From JAZDDE01 sp039714435 (GTDB lineage: Bacteria; Gemmatimonadota; Gemmatimonadetes; Palauibacterales; Palauibacteraceae): a stretch of DNA of 23,019 nt. A program made the translations under genes and the position numbers. This document shows, piece after piece, positions 16,307-23,019 of the stretch (position 1 is the first letter of the stretch; each line of letters starts with the position of its first letter). Location of the stretch: positions 1-23,019 of the forward strand of contig JBDLJJ010000035.1 in the NCBI GenBank assembly GCA_039714435.1, written 5' to 3'. The notes under the pieces were generated by a model that saw nothing but the letters and a program-made list of their open reading frames with translations, ran no database searches and was not told the DNA's origin.

Positions 16307-16821
16307 ATCTCGAATCGGACCAGCACATCGTTCTTGTTGACCGTCACTCCTTCCTGCACCTCGATAGCTGCCACCACGCCCGCCGCGTCGGCCGTGAGCT
16401 CGTTCTCCATCTTCATGGCTTCCATCACGACGAGCGGAGCTCCCTCCGGCACGGCCTGACCGCTCTCTACTTCCACTCGTACGATCAGCCCTGGCATGGG
16501 AGCGCGAAGAATATTCTCACGAACGACGGACGGACCGGTGCCCGCCAGCTGCTCGATCTGCCGTGATCGCTCGTCCTGAACTCGGACCGTATGGGTGCGC
16601 CCCCCTACCTCGATCCTCCACAGCTGATCCTTCCGTGCCGCGAACACCACTGTCGAAGAACCGTCGCAGGTCAACTGGAACTCACCCTGCGCGCCAAGCG
16701 GCCGTAGATGAGCCTCCAGCGCCCGTCCGTTCAGAAGAACTTCGCCACCCGCGATAGAGATCTCGTAGGTCTCAGAGCCGATCTCGGCGAACCAGGTCTT
16801 TCTGCCGTCCTCGCGCGTCAC
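16303..16821 (-). CDS. Biotin carboxyl carrier protein of an acyl-CoA carboxylase
   Basis: Carries the biotin that shuttles carboxyl groups between the biotin carboxylase and carboxyltransferase subunits. The 172-residue product ends in a biotinyl domain (about 103-172) with VMEAMKMENEL, placing biotin on Lys137. The preceding hundred residues are beta-rich (for example ETYEISIAGGEVLLNGR and WRIEVGGRTHTVRVQ) and resemble the linker/BT region between the carboxylase and biotin domains of propionyl-CoA carboxylase alpha chains; that resemblance is my judgement. The GTG at 16821 overlaps the methyltransferase stop as GTGA. An upstream GTG at 16869 in the same frame is possible but would add unconserved sequence. 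Confidence 0.9.
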   Translation of the reverse strand: MTREDGRKTWFAEIGSETYEISIAGGEVLLNGRALEAHLRPLGAQGEFQLTCDGSSTVVFAARKDQLWRIEVGGRTHTVRVQDERSRQIEQLAGTGPSVVRENILRAPMPGLIVRVEVESGQAVPEGAPLVVMEAMKMENELTADAAGVVAAIEVQEGVTVNKNDVLVRFEI

Positions 16822-18137
16822 GCCGGCCGTCTCTCCAACCACGCCACAGTCTCCACGTGAGCCGTGCACGGGAAGGCGTCGAACGGTTGAACCGATGTCA
16901 GCGCCCAGGCGCTCTCCAACCGCTGGAGATCCCGCGCCAGGGTTGCCGGGTCGCAGCTCACGTAGGCCAGTCGGGCGCCCTCTCCGGCTGGACCGGTACT
17001 CAGGGTTCGGGCTACCGAGGAAGAAATGCCTGCCCGCGGAGGGTTGAGCACGATCACATCCGCCGGCAGCAGATCGTGGAGCCGAGCTTCGACTTTTCCC
17101 TCCTCGAACCGGACACGCTCGGCTGAGATACCGGCAGCGGCGGCAGCGGCCCGACCAGACTCAACCGCGTCCGCGTTCGATTCCACGGCTACCACGGTGG
17201 CCCCCGCCGAGCCCAGCCGTAGGGCCCGGGCTCCGACGCCAGCGTAGAGATCCAGAATCTTGACCCCCACCGGATCTCCTGTCGTCTGGCCCAGATAATG
17301 ATCGATCAGCGCCGCCACCTCACGGTTCACCTGCAGGAACGCGTCTGGACCAAGCTCGAAGTCAAAACCGAGCCAGCTGTCTCGAAATAAGGGGCTGCCC
17401 GCGAGCACATGGGAGCGACCCGAATCATCGATCCACATGTAGCTCGTGAGTCTTTTCAGACAGCCGGCCAAAGCCTCGGGGTCGCCCGGTCTTCCTGGCG
17501 TTCCGCCCGCGACCAGCAGACACAGGTCGCCGCCCACGGACGCCCGCAGGGTGAGGCGAAGGCTCTCACCGCCGGGTAACAGGCCGCCGCCCTCCCAGGC
17601 CTCGCGCAGCGCTCTCCAACCGTTCCGCACGGCGGGCTCGGCCAGAAGACAGTCGTCCATCTCCACCAGCTCGCCGGGACGGTCGAAACGGTAGAATCCC
17701 GCCACCGTACGGCCATCTCGAAACCTTCTCAAGTGAGGTGTAATCCGGTTGCGGTAGCCGAACGGGCGCTCCGCGTAGTTGAGCGGAGGAACCCGCACCT
17801 CGATCTTGCCGATCCTGCGCAGAACGTCCCGTACGGTGCGCCTCTTCGCCTCCAGCTCCGCGCTTCGCTCCACATGCTGGAAGTGGCAGCCTCCGCACTT
17901 GCTGTAGAGTGGACAGGCAGGCGCTCGCCGATTCCTGCCCGCGCTCACGATGCCCGCCGGGACACCTCGGGCCCACTTGCGGGTCTCGCGCACGATCCGA
18001 GCTCGGACCTTGTCGCCGGGCGCCGTGCGAGGCACGAACACGACTCGCCCATCGGCGTCCCGGCCGATGCCGTCGCCACCTGCCGCAAAGGACTGGATAT
18101 CGACCTCGACTACCGGGGTGCGAATCGTTCCCTCCAT
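16818..18137 (-). CDS. TrmA/RlmD-family RNA uracil-C5-methyltransferase
   Basis: SAM-dependent enzyme that methylates C5 of a uracil in RNA, most likely 23S rRNA (RlmD/RlmCD type). The 439-residue protein has an N-terminal TRAM domain (about 1-65). Iron-sulfur cysteines are Cys75, Cys81 and Cys84 in CPLYSKCGGC, plus Cys163. The SAM-binding domain has LDLYAGVGARALRL (295-308) and NPPRAG (365-370). The nucleophile is Cys395 in SCDPATLARDL, with Glu429 near the C-terminus as the likely base. It starts with ATG, overlapping the biotin carboxylase gene by 28 bases. It sits between two carboxylase genes with no evident functional tie. The exact RNA target cannot be set from sequence. Confidence 0.92.
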   Translation of the reverse strand: MEGTIRTPVVEVDIQSFAAGGDGIGRDADGRVVFVPRTAPGDKVRARIVRETRKWARGVPAGIVSAGRNRRAPACPLYSKCGGCHFQHVERSAELEAKRRTVRDVLRRIGKIEVRVPPLNYAERPFGYRNRITPHLRRFRDGRTVAGFYRFDRPGELVEMDDCLLAEPAVRNGWRALREAWEGGGLLPGGESLRLTLRASVGGDLCLLVAGGTPGRPGDPEALAGCLKRLTSYMWIDDSGRSHVLAGSPLFRDSWLGFDFELGPDAFLQVNREVAALIDHYLGQTTGDPVGVKILDLYAGVGARALRLGSAGATVVAVESNADAVESGRAAAAAAGISAERVRFEEGKVEARLHDLLPADVIVLNPPRAGISSSVARTLSTGPAGEGARLAYVSCDPATLARDLQRLESAWALTSVQPFDAFPCTAHVETVAWLERRPA

Positions 18138-19609
18138 GAAGATCGGATGCCGGCTCGGGACGACTCAGCAGACGGATCCGCGGCCCGGGGTGCGGCCGGC
18201 CCGAGCGCAGTTTCCGCGAGGACGGCTACCAGGGCGGCCACCTCTCTGCCGGCCTCGTCAGCCTCGGGACGGGTCAGGTCCGGATGCCGCTCCAGATATC
18301 GGATCGTGGTATTTCCCGCCACAAAATCTGTCTCCCGCATCACGGAAGCGTGGAACGGTTGGGTCGTGGTGACGCCCCGAATCACGAGTTCGTCCAGGGC
18401 CCTACGCATCCTGGCTATGGCCTCTGACCGGCTGGACGCGTGAACGATCAGCTTCCCGAGTAGAGAATCGTAGTCAAGCCCCACGTCAGAGCCCGCCGCG
18501 ATGCCCGCCTCCCACCGTACGCCGGGGCCGCCTGGCACACGAAGCGCCTCTACGCGGCCCGTGGATGGGAGAAACCCTCCGTACGGATCTTCGCCGCTGA
18601 TCCGGCACTCGATCGCGTGGCCCGTCGCCTGACAGTTCACAAGGTCGGATCCCAAAGGCTCGCCTGCCGCTATCCGCAGCTGCTCGCGCACAAGGTCGAC
18701 CCCCATGACCAGCTCCGTAACCGGATGCTCCACCTGAATTCGGGTGTTCATTTCCAGAAAATAGAACTCCTCGTCCTGCAGCAGGAATTCCACCGTCCCG
18801 GCGCCCACGTAGTCTACGCTTTGGGCTACCAGGACGGCCGCCTCCTGCATCCGGGCTCGAAGCTCGTCTGAGAGAGCTGTGCTGGGCGACTCCTCGATCA
18901 GCTTCTGGTGTCGCCGCTGAATCGAGCACTCGCGCTCGCCGAGCGCCACGACAGCTCCGTATTCGTCCCCGAATACTTGTATCTCGATGTGCCGAGGCGC
19001 CTCCAGGAACTTCTCAGCATAGACCGTTTCATCTCCGAACGCCTGCCGCGCTTCATTCTGCGCGGCGGAAAAGGCCGACTCGATATCGGCTGGATCAGAC
19101 ACGGCACGCATACCCCGGCCACCCCCACCGGCGGCGGCCTTCAGGAGGACCGGAAAGCCGAGCTTGGCGGCCTCCACCGACGCCGCAGCCGGACTGTCCA
19201 GCCTGGAGGTGCCCGGGATGAGCGGAACCCCCGTACCGGCAAGTCTGCTCCGCGCCTCCGTTTTGTCACCCATGGCCTCGATTGCCGCCGCTGGTGGTCC
19301 GACGAATACGAGCCCCGCCTCTGTGACGCCGCGCGCGAACTTCGCGTTCTCCGCCAGGAAACCGTAACCCGGATGTACAGCGTCGCACCCGCTGTCGGTG
19401 GCGGCCTGGATGAGCCGGGCGCCCACAAGGTAGCTGTCACTGGCCGGGGGAGGCCCGACCGAAACGGCCTGATCGGCCAGGCGCACGTGGAGCGCGTCGC
19501 GGTCGGCATCGGAAAACACCGCCACGCTGGAGATACCGAGGTCCTGGCAGGCCCGGATCACGCGGACAGCGATCTCTCCACGATTAGCGATGAGAACTTT
19601 ACGAAGCAT
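18110..19609 (-). CDS. Biotin carboxylase subunit of an acyl-CoA carboxylase
   Basis: ATP-grasp enzyme that carboxylates biotin on the carrier protein using bicarbonate. From the ATG at 19609 the product has 499 residues and starts MLRKVLIANRGEIAVR, the family N-terminus. A GTG at 19615 would add two residues. The ATP-grasp glycine loop AAGGGGRGM is near 159-167, followed by ECSIQRRHQKLIEESPS (about 227-243) and the catalytic EMNTRIQVEHPVTE (about 286-299). It is longer than AccC (about 450) owing to a C-terminal tail of some 55 Ala/Glu-rich residues. There is no biotin domain on this chain. The start is 12 bases after the beta-subunit stop. Partners are likely the products at 19622-21172 and 16303-16821. 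Confidence 0.94.
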   Translation of the reverse strand: MLRKVLIANRGEIAVRVIRACQDLGISSVAVFSDADRDALHVRLADQAVSVGPPPASDSYLVGARLIQAATDSGCDAVHPGYGFLAENAKFARGVTEAGLVFVGPPAAAIEAMGDKTEARSRLAGTGVPLIPGTSRLDSPAAASVEAAKLGFPVLLKAAAGGGGRGMRAVSDPADIESAFSAAQNEARQAFGDETVYAEKFLEAPRHIEIQVFGDEYGAVVALGERECSIQRRHQKLIEESPSTALSDELRARMQEAAVLVAQSVDYVGAGTVEFLLQDEEFYFLEMNTRIQVEHPVTELVMGVDLVREQLRIAAGEPLGSDLVNCQATGHAIECRISGEDPYGGFLPSTGRVEALRVPGGPGVRWEAGIAAGSDVGLDYDSLLGKLIVHASSRSEAIARMRRALDELVIRGVTTTQPFHASVMRETDFVAGNTTIRYLERHPDLTRPEADEAGREVAALVAVLAETALGPAAPRAADPSAESSRAGIRSSWRERFAPR

Positions 19610-19621
19610 GGCCACAGCGGC

Positions 19622-21172
19622 TCAGAGAGGGATGTTGCCGTGTTTTTTGGGCGGATTCCGGTCGCGCTTGTTGCTCAGGATATCCAGCCCCGAGATGAGG
19701 CGCCTGCGCGTCTGTCTCGGATCGATTACGTCATCCACGTAGCCCCGGCGCGCCGCCAGGTACGGGTGGGCGAATTTCTCACGAAACTCGTGTTCCAGTT
19801 CCGCGGCCCGCGCGACAGGATCCTCCGCATCTTCCAGTTCCCGGCGGTATAGGATTTCCACCGCGCCCTTGGGCCCCATCACAGCGATCTCGGCCGTGGG
19901 CCATGCCAGATTCAAGTCACCCCGAATATGCTTGGACGACATCACGTCGTAGGCACCACCGTATGCCTTGCGTGTGATGACCGTCAGCTTGGGCACAGTC
20001 GCCTCACAATAGGCGTAGAGCAGTTTGGCACCGTGTTTGATGATCCCGCCGTGCTCCTGCCCCACGCCGGGCAAGAAACCGGGAACGTCTACGAACGTGA
20101 CCAGGGGAATCCCGAACGCGTCGCAGAAGCGCACGAAGCGCGCGCCCTTCCGGCTGGAATCGATATCCAGCACTCCGGCCAGGGTGTTGGGTTGGTTGGC
20201 GACGATACCGACAGAGCGGCCGCCCAGAGAAGCGAAACCGACAATCAGGTTGGGTGCGAACGCCTTGTGCACCTCGACGAACTCCCCATCGTCGATGACT
20301 CGGCCCAGAACGTCGTGCATATCGTACGGAATCGAGGCCTGGTCAGGCACGATCTCCAGTAGCTCGTCATCGGCCCGCTCGGGGGGATCGGATGTTTCGA
20401 TCCAGGGTGGGTCTTCCGTGTTGTTGAGCGGCAGATATCTGAGCAACCGCCGGATCTCCCGAAAACACTCGACTTCAGAATCGTGTGCGAAGTGTGCCAC
20501 GCCCGAAGTCTCACTATGGACCGCCGCCCCGCCGAGTTCTTCGAACGACACATCTTCATGTGTGACAGTCCGGACTACATTCGGACCCGTCACGAACATG
20601 TGGCTTATCCCGTGCACCATGAAAACGAAGTCGGTAATCGCGGGGGAGTACACGGCACCGCCGGCGCATGGTCCCAGAATCGCGCTGATTTGCGGAATCA
20701 GGCCAGAGGCCAGGGTGTTGCGCAGAAACAACTCGGCGTACCCGCCCAGTGAGGCGACGCCCTCCTGGATACGCGCTCCGCCAGAATCGTTGAGCCCGAT
20801 GATCGGAACTCCGCTCGCCATCGCCATGTCCAGCAACTTGCACAGCTTCTCGGCATGCGCTTCAGACAGGGATCCGCCAAACACCGTGAAGTCCTGGCTG
20901 AACACATTCACGGCCCGGCCCTCTATCGTACCGTGGCCCGTTACGACTCCATCGCCTGGGATTCGCCTTTTCTCCAGGCCGAAATCCGTGCTGCGATGCT
21001 CGACGAAACGATCCATCTCTACGAACGAACCCGGGTCCAGCAGCAAATCGATGCGCTCCCGTGCGCCCAGTTTTCCCCTCTCGTGCTGGCGGCGCAAACG
21101 ATCCGCGCCACCCCCCTCCAGCGCCTGCTCACCGCGCTCGTTCAGGAGGTCCAGCTTCTCGCGCATACTCAC
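19622..21172 (-). CDS. Propionyl-CoA carboxylase beta subunit (carboxyltransferase)
   Basis: Transfers the carboxyl group from carboxybiotin to an acyl-CoA. The 516-residue protein has both crotonase-like halves. Signatures include RIDLLLDPGSF (40-50), NDSGGARIQEG (128-138), GPCAGGAVYSPA (167-178), DVPGFLPGVGQEHGG (362-376) and RKAYGGAYDVMSSK (401-414), and the chain ends KKHGNIPL as in PccB. Asp409 in GGAYDVM lines up with the residue that favours acetyl/propionyl-CoA over longer substrates in Streptomyces PccB (Asp422). With methylmalonyl-CoA mutase nearby, propionyl-CoA is the best guess. The start is GTG, overlapping the upstream stop as GTGA; an ATG two codons later is an alternative. 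Confidence 0.94.
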   Translation of the reverse strand: MSMREKLDLLNERGEQALEGGGADRLRRQHERGKLGARERIDLLLDPGSFVEMDRFVEHRSTDFGLEKRRIPGDGVVTGHGTIEGRAVNVFSQDFTVFGGSLSEAHAEKLCKLLDMAMASGVPIIGLNDSGGARIQEGVASLGGYAELFLRNTLASGLIPQISAILGPCAGGAVYSPAITDFVFMVHGISHMFVTGPNVVRTVTHEDVSFEELGGAAVHSETSGVAHFAHDSEVECFREIRRLLRYLPLNNTEDPPWIETSDPPERADDELLEIVPDQASIPYDMHDVLGRVIDDGEFVEVHKAFAPNLIVGFASLGGRSVGIVANQPNTLAGVLDIDSSRKGARFVRFCDAFGIPLVTFVDVPGFLPGVGQEHGGIIKHGAKLLYAYCEATVPKLTVITRKAYGGAYDVMSSKHIRGDLNLAWPTAEIAVMGPKGAVEILYRRELEDAEDPVARAAELEHEFREKFAHPYLAARRGYVDDVIDPRQTRRRLISGLDILSNKRDRNPPKKHGNIPL

Positions 21173-22890
21173 TCGCCCTCAGCTTCCTTGCGTAGCTCTT
21201 CTCCGATTTCCTCCATCTCCCGGAGTTCCGTCAGGCGCGCGTCGATGCCTTCCAGATCAGGCTCGACGAGTCGCCGGTCGAGCAGCATGCGAACCACCAC
21301 AGCGCGCGAGAACAGCGCCTCCTGCCTCACCGGGGTCAGCCGGCCCGTGACCGCGGCGCTCTGCTGGCCCTTTTCCAGCCGCCGGCTCAGAGGGCCAGGA
21401 CGGTTTGTACCGTCCGTCGGCAGCGCCGCCATGATCAGGGCCATCGCGTCGTAGCCAAGCCCGGGAAACATGTTTCTGGGCAGGGCTTTACGATATGTGT
21501 CCTCATATTTCAGCTTAAATCGCTTCCAGGCTGAATCCGGGCTGCTCCGGTCGACCGTGGTCGCCACGACCCGGTAGTTGGCGAACTCTGGCTGGAGTCG
21601 GCGAATCACCTCAGGATCCGCCCAGGACTCTCCTCCCGCCAGCAGGACCGTCCGTAGACCATAGAACGCCAACTGCGGGCCTAGCTGGAGGACCATGCGA
21701 GGAGAAGTGGTCAAGACGAGCACGGCGTCTGGCTCGCTCTGGGCCAGCTCCAGGATTTCTGTTCCGAAGGTCGTGGAGTCGGGAGCAAACGCTCGCGCCG
21801 CAATCACTTCTCCCCCGGCAGCTGCAACGCTCGCTTCAAAGGCCTCCAGGCGTATTTCGCTCCCCGTGGTCTCCGGATACAACAGGGCCAGTTTCTGAGC
21901 GCCGTAAACCGCCGTCATCCAGTCGCCCATGGCGCTCGCCACGTCTCCCTGCCTGCTCTTCCTGGACCACAGCGTGTAGGCCTTGGGCCCCGTCAGAGGA
22001 GCCTCCGTCGCCGTCGGACTCAGGAGCAGAAGTCCTGGATAGCGGCGGCTACGCGCGGCGGTAGCCAGGGCGTCAGACCGAATCGGCCCAAGGATAGCCG
22101 AGACGCCCTGTTGTTCCAGACGTTCGACAGCCCTGACAGCGCCGTCTGAAGACGAGCTGTCGTCCACAACTATCAATTCGACCGGGCCTGGTCCGGCCAC
22201 GCCTCGGCGACCGTCGTCCAGCGCAAGGCGAATACCCTCCAACAGTGCTTGGCCCACACTGGCCAGCCGTCCAGTCTGGGGGAGAACGACGCCGATTCGG
22301 AACACGGTGGGCGAGGCCATGACCTCGCCGTTCAGCACTCTTCCCGCCCGGTCGCGGTCTACGCCATCGGCCTCGCCGTTGACGACTTCACGAGCCACCG
22401 AATCAGCTTCCCTGCGCCTGCCAGTCGTGGCCAACAGGAAGGCCAACTCCGCCCTGAGTGCGGACAGCGAGGCGGCATCCGAACTCGGGAGAGTCGTGAG
22501 GATGGCAATCTCCTCAGCCGACATTCGCCCCGCTGCGGTCCTGACCAGCTCGAGCCGCTCACCTTCGAGCGCATCGGCGTGGCGCAGCAACAGCCCGATC
22601 GCGGCGGGTTCCTCAGCAAGAGCCAGGCGCAGAGCGACCAGGCCACGAACCGCTGCCGCATCAGCGTCGGCGACAGAGCCGGCATTCAGTTCGGCCGACA
22701 GCGAATCCTCCATGAGTAGCGCGGTGCTGTACGGCGTGGAGTCGGGCGCCAAAGGATCGGCGGTCCAGTACCCCGCCTCCGCCACAGTGTCAGACGTCGC
22801 AGCGCTGTCGGCGGTTACGTCATCTATAGAAACGATCCGCGGTGCGGATGCTGACGCACAGCCGGCGCTCAGTACCAGGACCGCCCACAG
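21169..22890 (-). CDS. LpoA/LppC-like lipoprotein with a type 1 periplasmic-binding fold (start uncertain)
   Basis: Resembles the penicillin-binding-protein activator / branched-chain amino-acid-binding superfamily. An Ala-rich helical N-terminal region, possibly TPR-like, is followed by two Rossmann-like lobes beginning FRIGVVLPQTGRLASVGQALLEGI and including ILGPIRSDALATAA, LLLLSPTATEAPL and FPGLGYDAMALIMAAL, cited in part. A lipobox LSAGC lies in frame, with its cysteine codon at 22858-22860, after a hydrophobic stretch TLWAVLV, so the protein should be anchored in a membrane. No ATG, GTG or TTG is available in this frame upstream of the signal. The boundary given uses CTG at 22890; GTG at 22785 would drop the signal peptide. 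A GTG at 22904 lies one frame off. The mature form from the cysteine has 563 residues. The role is unproven; cell-wall synthase activation or ligand binding are options. Confidence 0.8.
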   Translation of the reverse strand: MWAVLVLSAGCASASAPRIVSIDDVTADSAATSDTVAEAGYWTADPLAPDSTPYSTALLMEDSLSAELNAGSVADADAAAVRGLVALRLALAEEPAAIGLLLRHADALEGERLELVRTAAGRMSAEEIAILTTLPSSDAASLSALRAELAFLLATTGRRREADSVAREVVNGEADGVDRDRAGRVLNGEVMASPTVFRIGVVLPQTGRLASVGQALLEGIRLALDDGRRGVAGPGPVELIVVDDSSSSDGAVRAVERLEQQGVSAILGPIRSDALATAARSRRYPGLLLLSPTATEAPLTGPKAYTLWSRKSRQGDVASAMGDWMTAVYGAQKLALLYPETTGSEIRLEAFEASVAAAGGEVIAARAFAPDSTTFGTEILELAQSEPDAVLVLTTSPRMVLQLGPQLAFYGLRTVLLAGGESWADPEVIRRLQPEFANYRVVATTVDRSSPDSAWKRFKLKYEDTYRKALPRNMFPGLGYDAMALIMAALPTDGTNRPGPLSRRLEKGQQSAAVTGRLTPVRQEALFSRAVVVRMLLDRRLVEPDLEGIDARLTELREMEEIGEELRKEAEGE

Positions 22891-22914
22891 GGTTCCCCTG
22901 ACACTGAGGCAACA

Positions 22915-22942
22915 AAGGGGTCCGACGCTGGCCGGACCCCTT
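22915..22942 (-). terminator. Hairpin terminator for the gene at the right edge
   Basis: A perfect 10-bp inverted repeat, AAGGGGTCCG at 22915-22924 and CGGACCCCTT at 22933-22942, with an 8-base loop. Read on the minus strand the stem is followed by TGTTGCC after its closing TT, giving an imperfect U-run (UUUGUU). It lies 38 bases past the stop codon of the partial gene at the right edge. It ends only about 10 bases before the likely start region of the lipoprotein gene, so it could also act as an attenuator between the two. Confidence 0.7.
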
Positions 22943-22979
22943 GAGTTGCTTCGCGTCCCGGATCGCCGAAGCGTGCCGA

Positions 22980-23019
22980 TCAGGACTCTTCCTCAGCTTC
23001 CGGCTCGACTTCGGCTTCG
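22980..23019 (-). CDS. C-terminal end of an unidentified protein with an acidic tail (partial)
   Basis: The right edge of the window cuts a minus-strand frame that reads EAEVEPEAEEES and then stops at TGA (22980-22982). The tail is strongly acidic, as seen at the ends of several ribosomal proteins, trigger factor and other abundant proteins, but 12 residues are too few to name it. The hairpin terminator 38 bases downstream supports this as a true gene end rather than chance. Another frame stops earlier in the same stretch and has no such context. Confidence 0.5.
   Translation of the reverse strand, partial: EAEVEPEAEEES

Noticed and set aside
18908..19852. Plus-strand open frame of 314 codons opposite biotin carboxylase
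   Set aside because: Antisense shadow of a conserved ATP-grasp gene. No family resemblance, and it crosses the junction of two real genes.
20025..21350. Plus-strand open frame of 441 codons opposite the carboxylase beta gene
   Set aside because: It lies wholly antisense to a well-conserved gene and the end of the next one. Its product is Ser/Pro/Arg-rich with no recognisable domain, as expected from a GC-rich shadow frame.
22961..22981. Second small inverted repeat (GATCG ... CGATC) near the stop of the right-edge gene
   Set aside because: Only 5 bp with an 11-base spacer, overlapping the stop codon and with no U-run, so it is likely chance beside the strong hairpin at 22915-22942.

Overview
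The window is a GC-rich, gene-dense bacterial chromosome segment in which every supportable gene lies on the minus strand. It holds 22 complete genes and the last codons of a 23rd at the right edge. Neighbouring genes overlap or sit a few bases apart; the largest gap inside the array is 53 bases (2126-2178). No tRNA, rRNA, CRISPR array, insertion sequence, riboswitch or phage gene was seen. There is no stretch of more than about 120 bases without a gene. The gene set (HPr kinase with a mannose-family PTS, a B12-dependent mutase without its cobalamin domain, an LpoA/LppC-like lipoprotein) suggests a diderm such as a Gemmatimonadota-type lineage, but that placement is inference only.

In transcription order (right to left) the layout is as follows. 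(1) The acidic tail of an unidentified protein, followed by a hairpin terminator at 22915-22942. (2) An LpoA/LppC-type lipoprotein with a periplasmic-binding fold, whose start region looks one base out of frame. (3) A propionyl-CoA module: carboxylase beta subunit, biotin carboxylase, a TrmA/RlmD-type RNA uracil methyltransferase sitting between the carboxylase parts, biotin carrier protein, and the catalytic subunit of methylmalonyl-CoA mutase. (4) An FmdB-type zinc ribbon protein, argS, a PfkB-family kinase and purM. (5) A complete set of riboflavin enzymes, ribD-ribE-ribBA-ribH, then nusB. (6) A GT4 glycosyltransferase and a short ribosome hibernation factor. (7) A full phosphotransferase module: hprK, mannose-family EIIA, EIIB, EIIC and EIID, then HPr and enzyme I.

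The carboxylase and mutase proteins together would take propionyl-CoA to methylmalonyl-CoA and on to succinyl-CoA. The epimerase and the cobalamin-binding mutase subunit are not here. The PTS block contains every component needed for a phosphoryl relay from PEP to a sugar, plus the kinase/phosphorylase that would modify HPr on its regulatory serine (Ser48). Many stop and start codons overlap as GTGA, ATGA or TGATG, which suggests translational coupling along one or a few long transcripts. I found no clearly novel defence or mobile system. The observations most worth checking are the interrupted carboxylase alpha subunit, the start of the lipoprotein gene with the terminator abutting it, and the length of the gene array.
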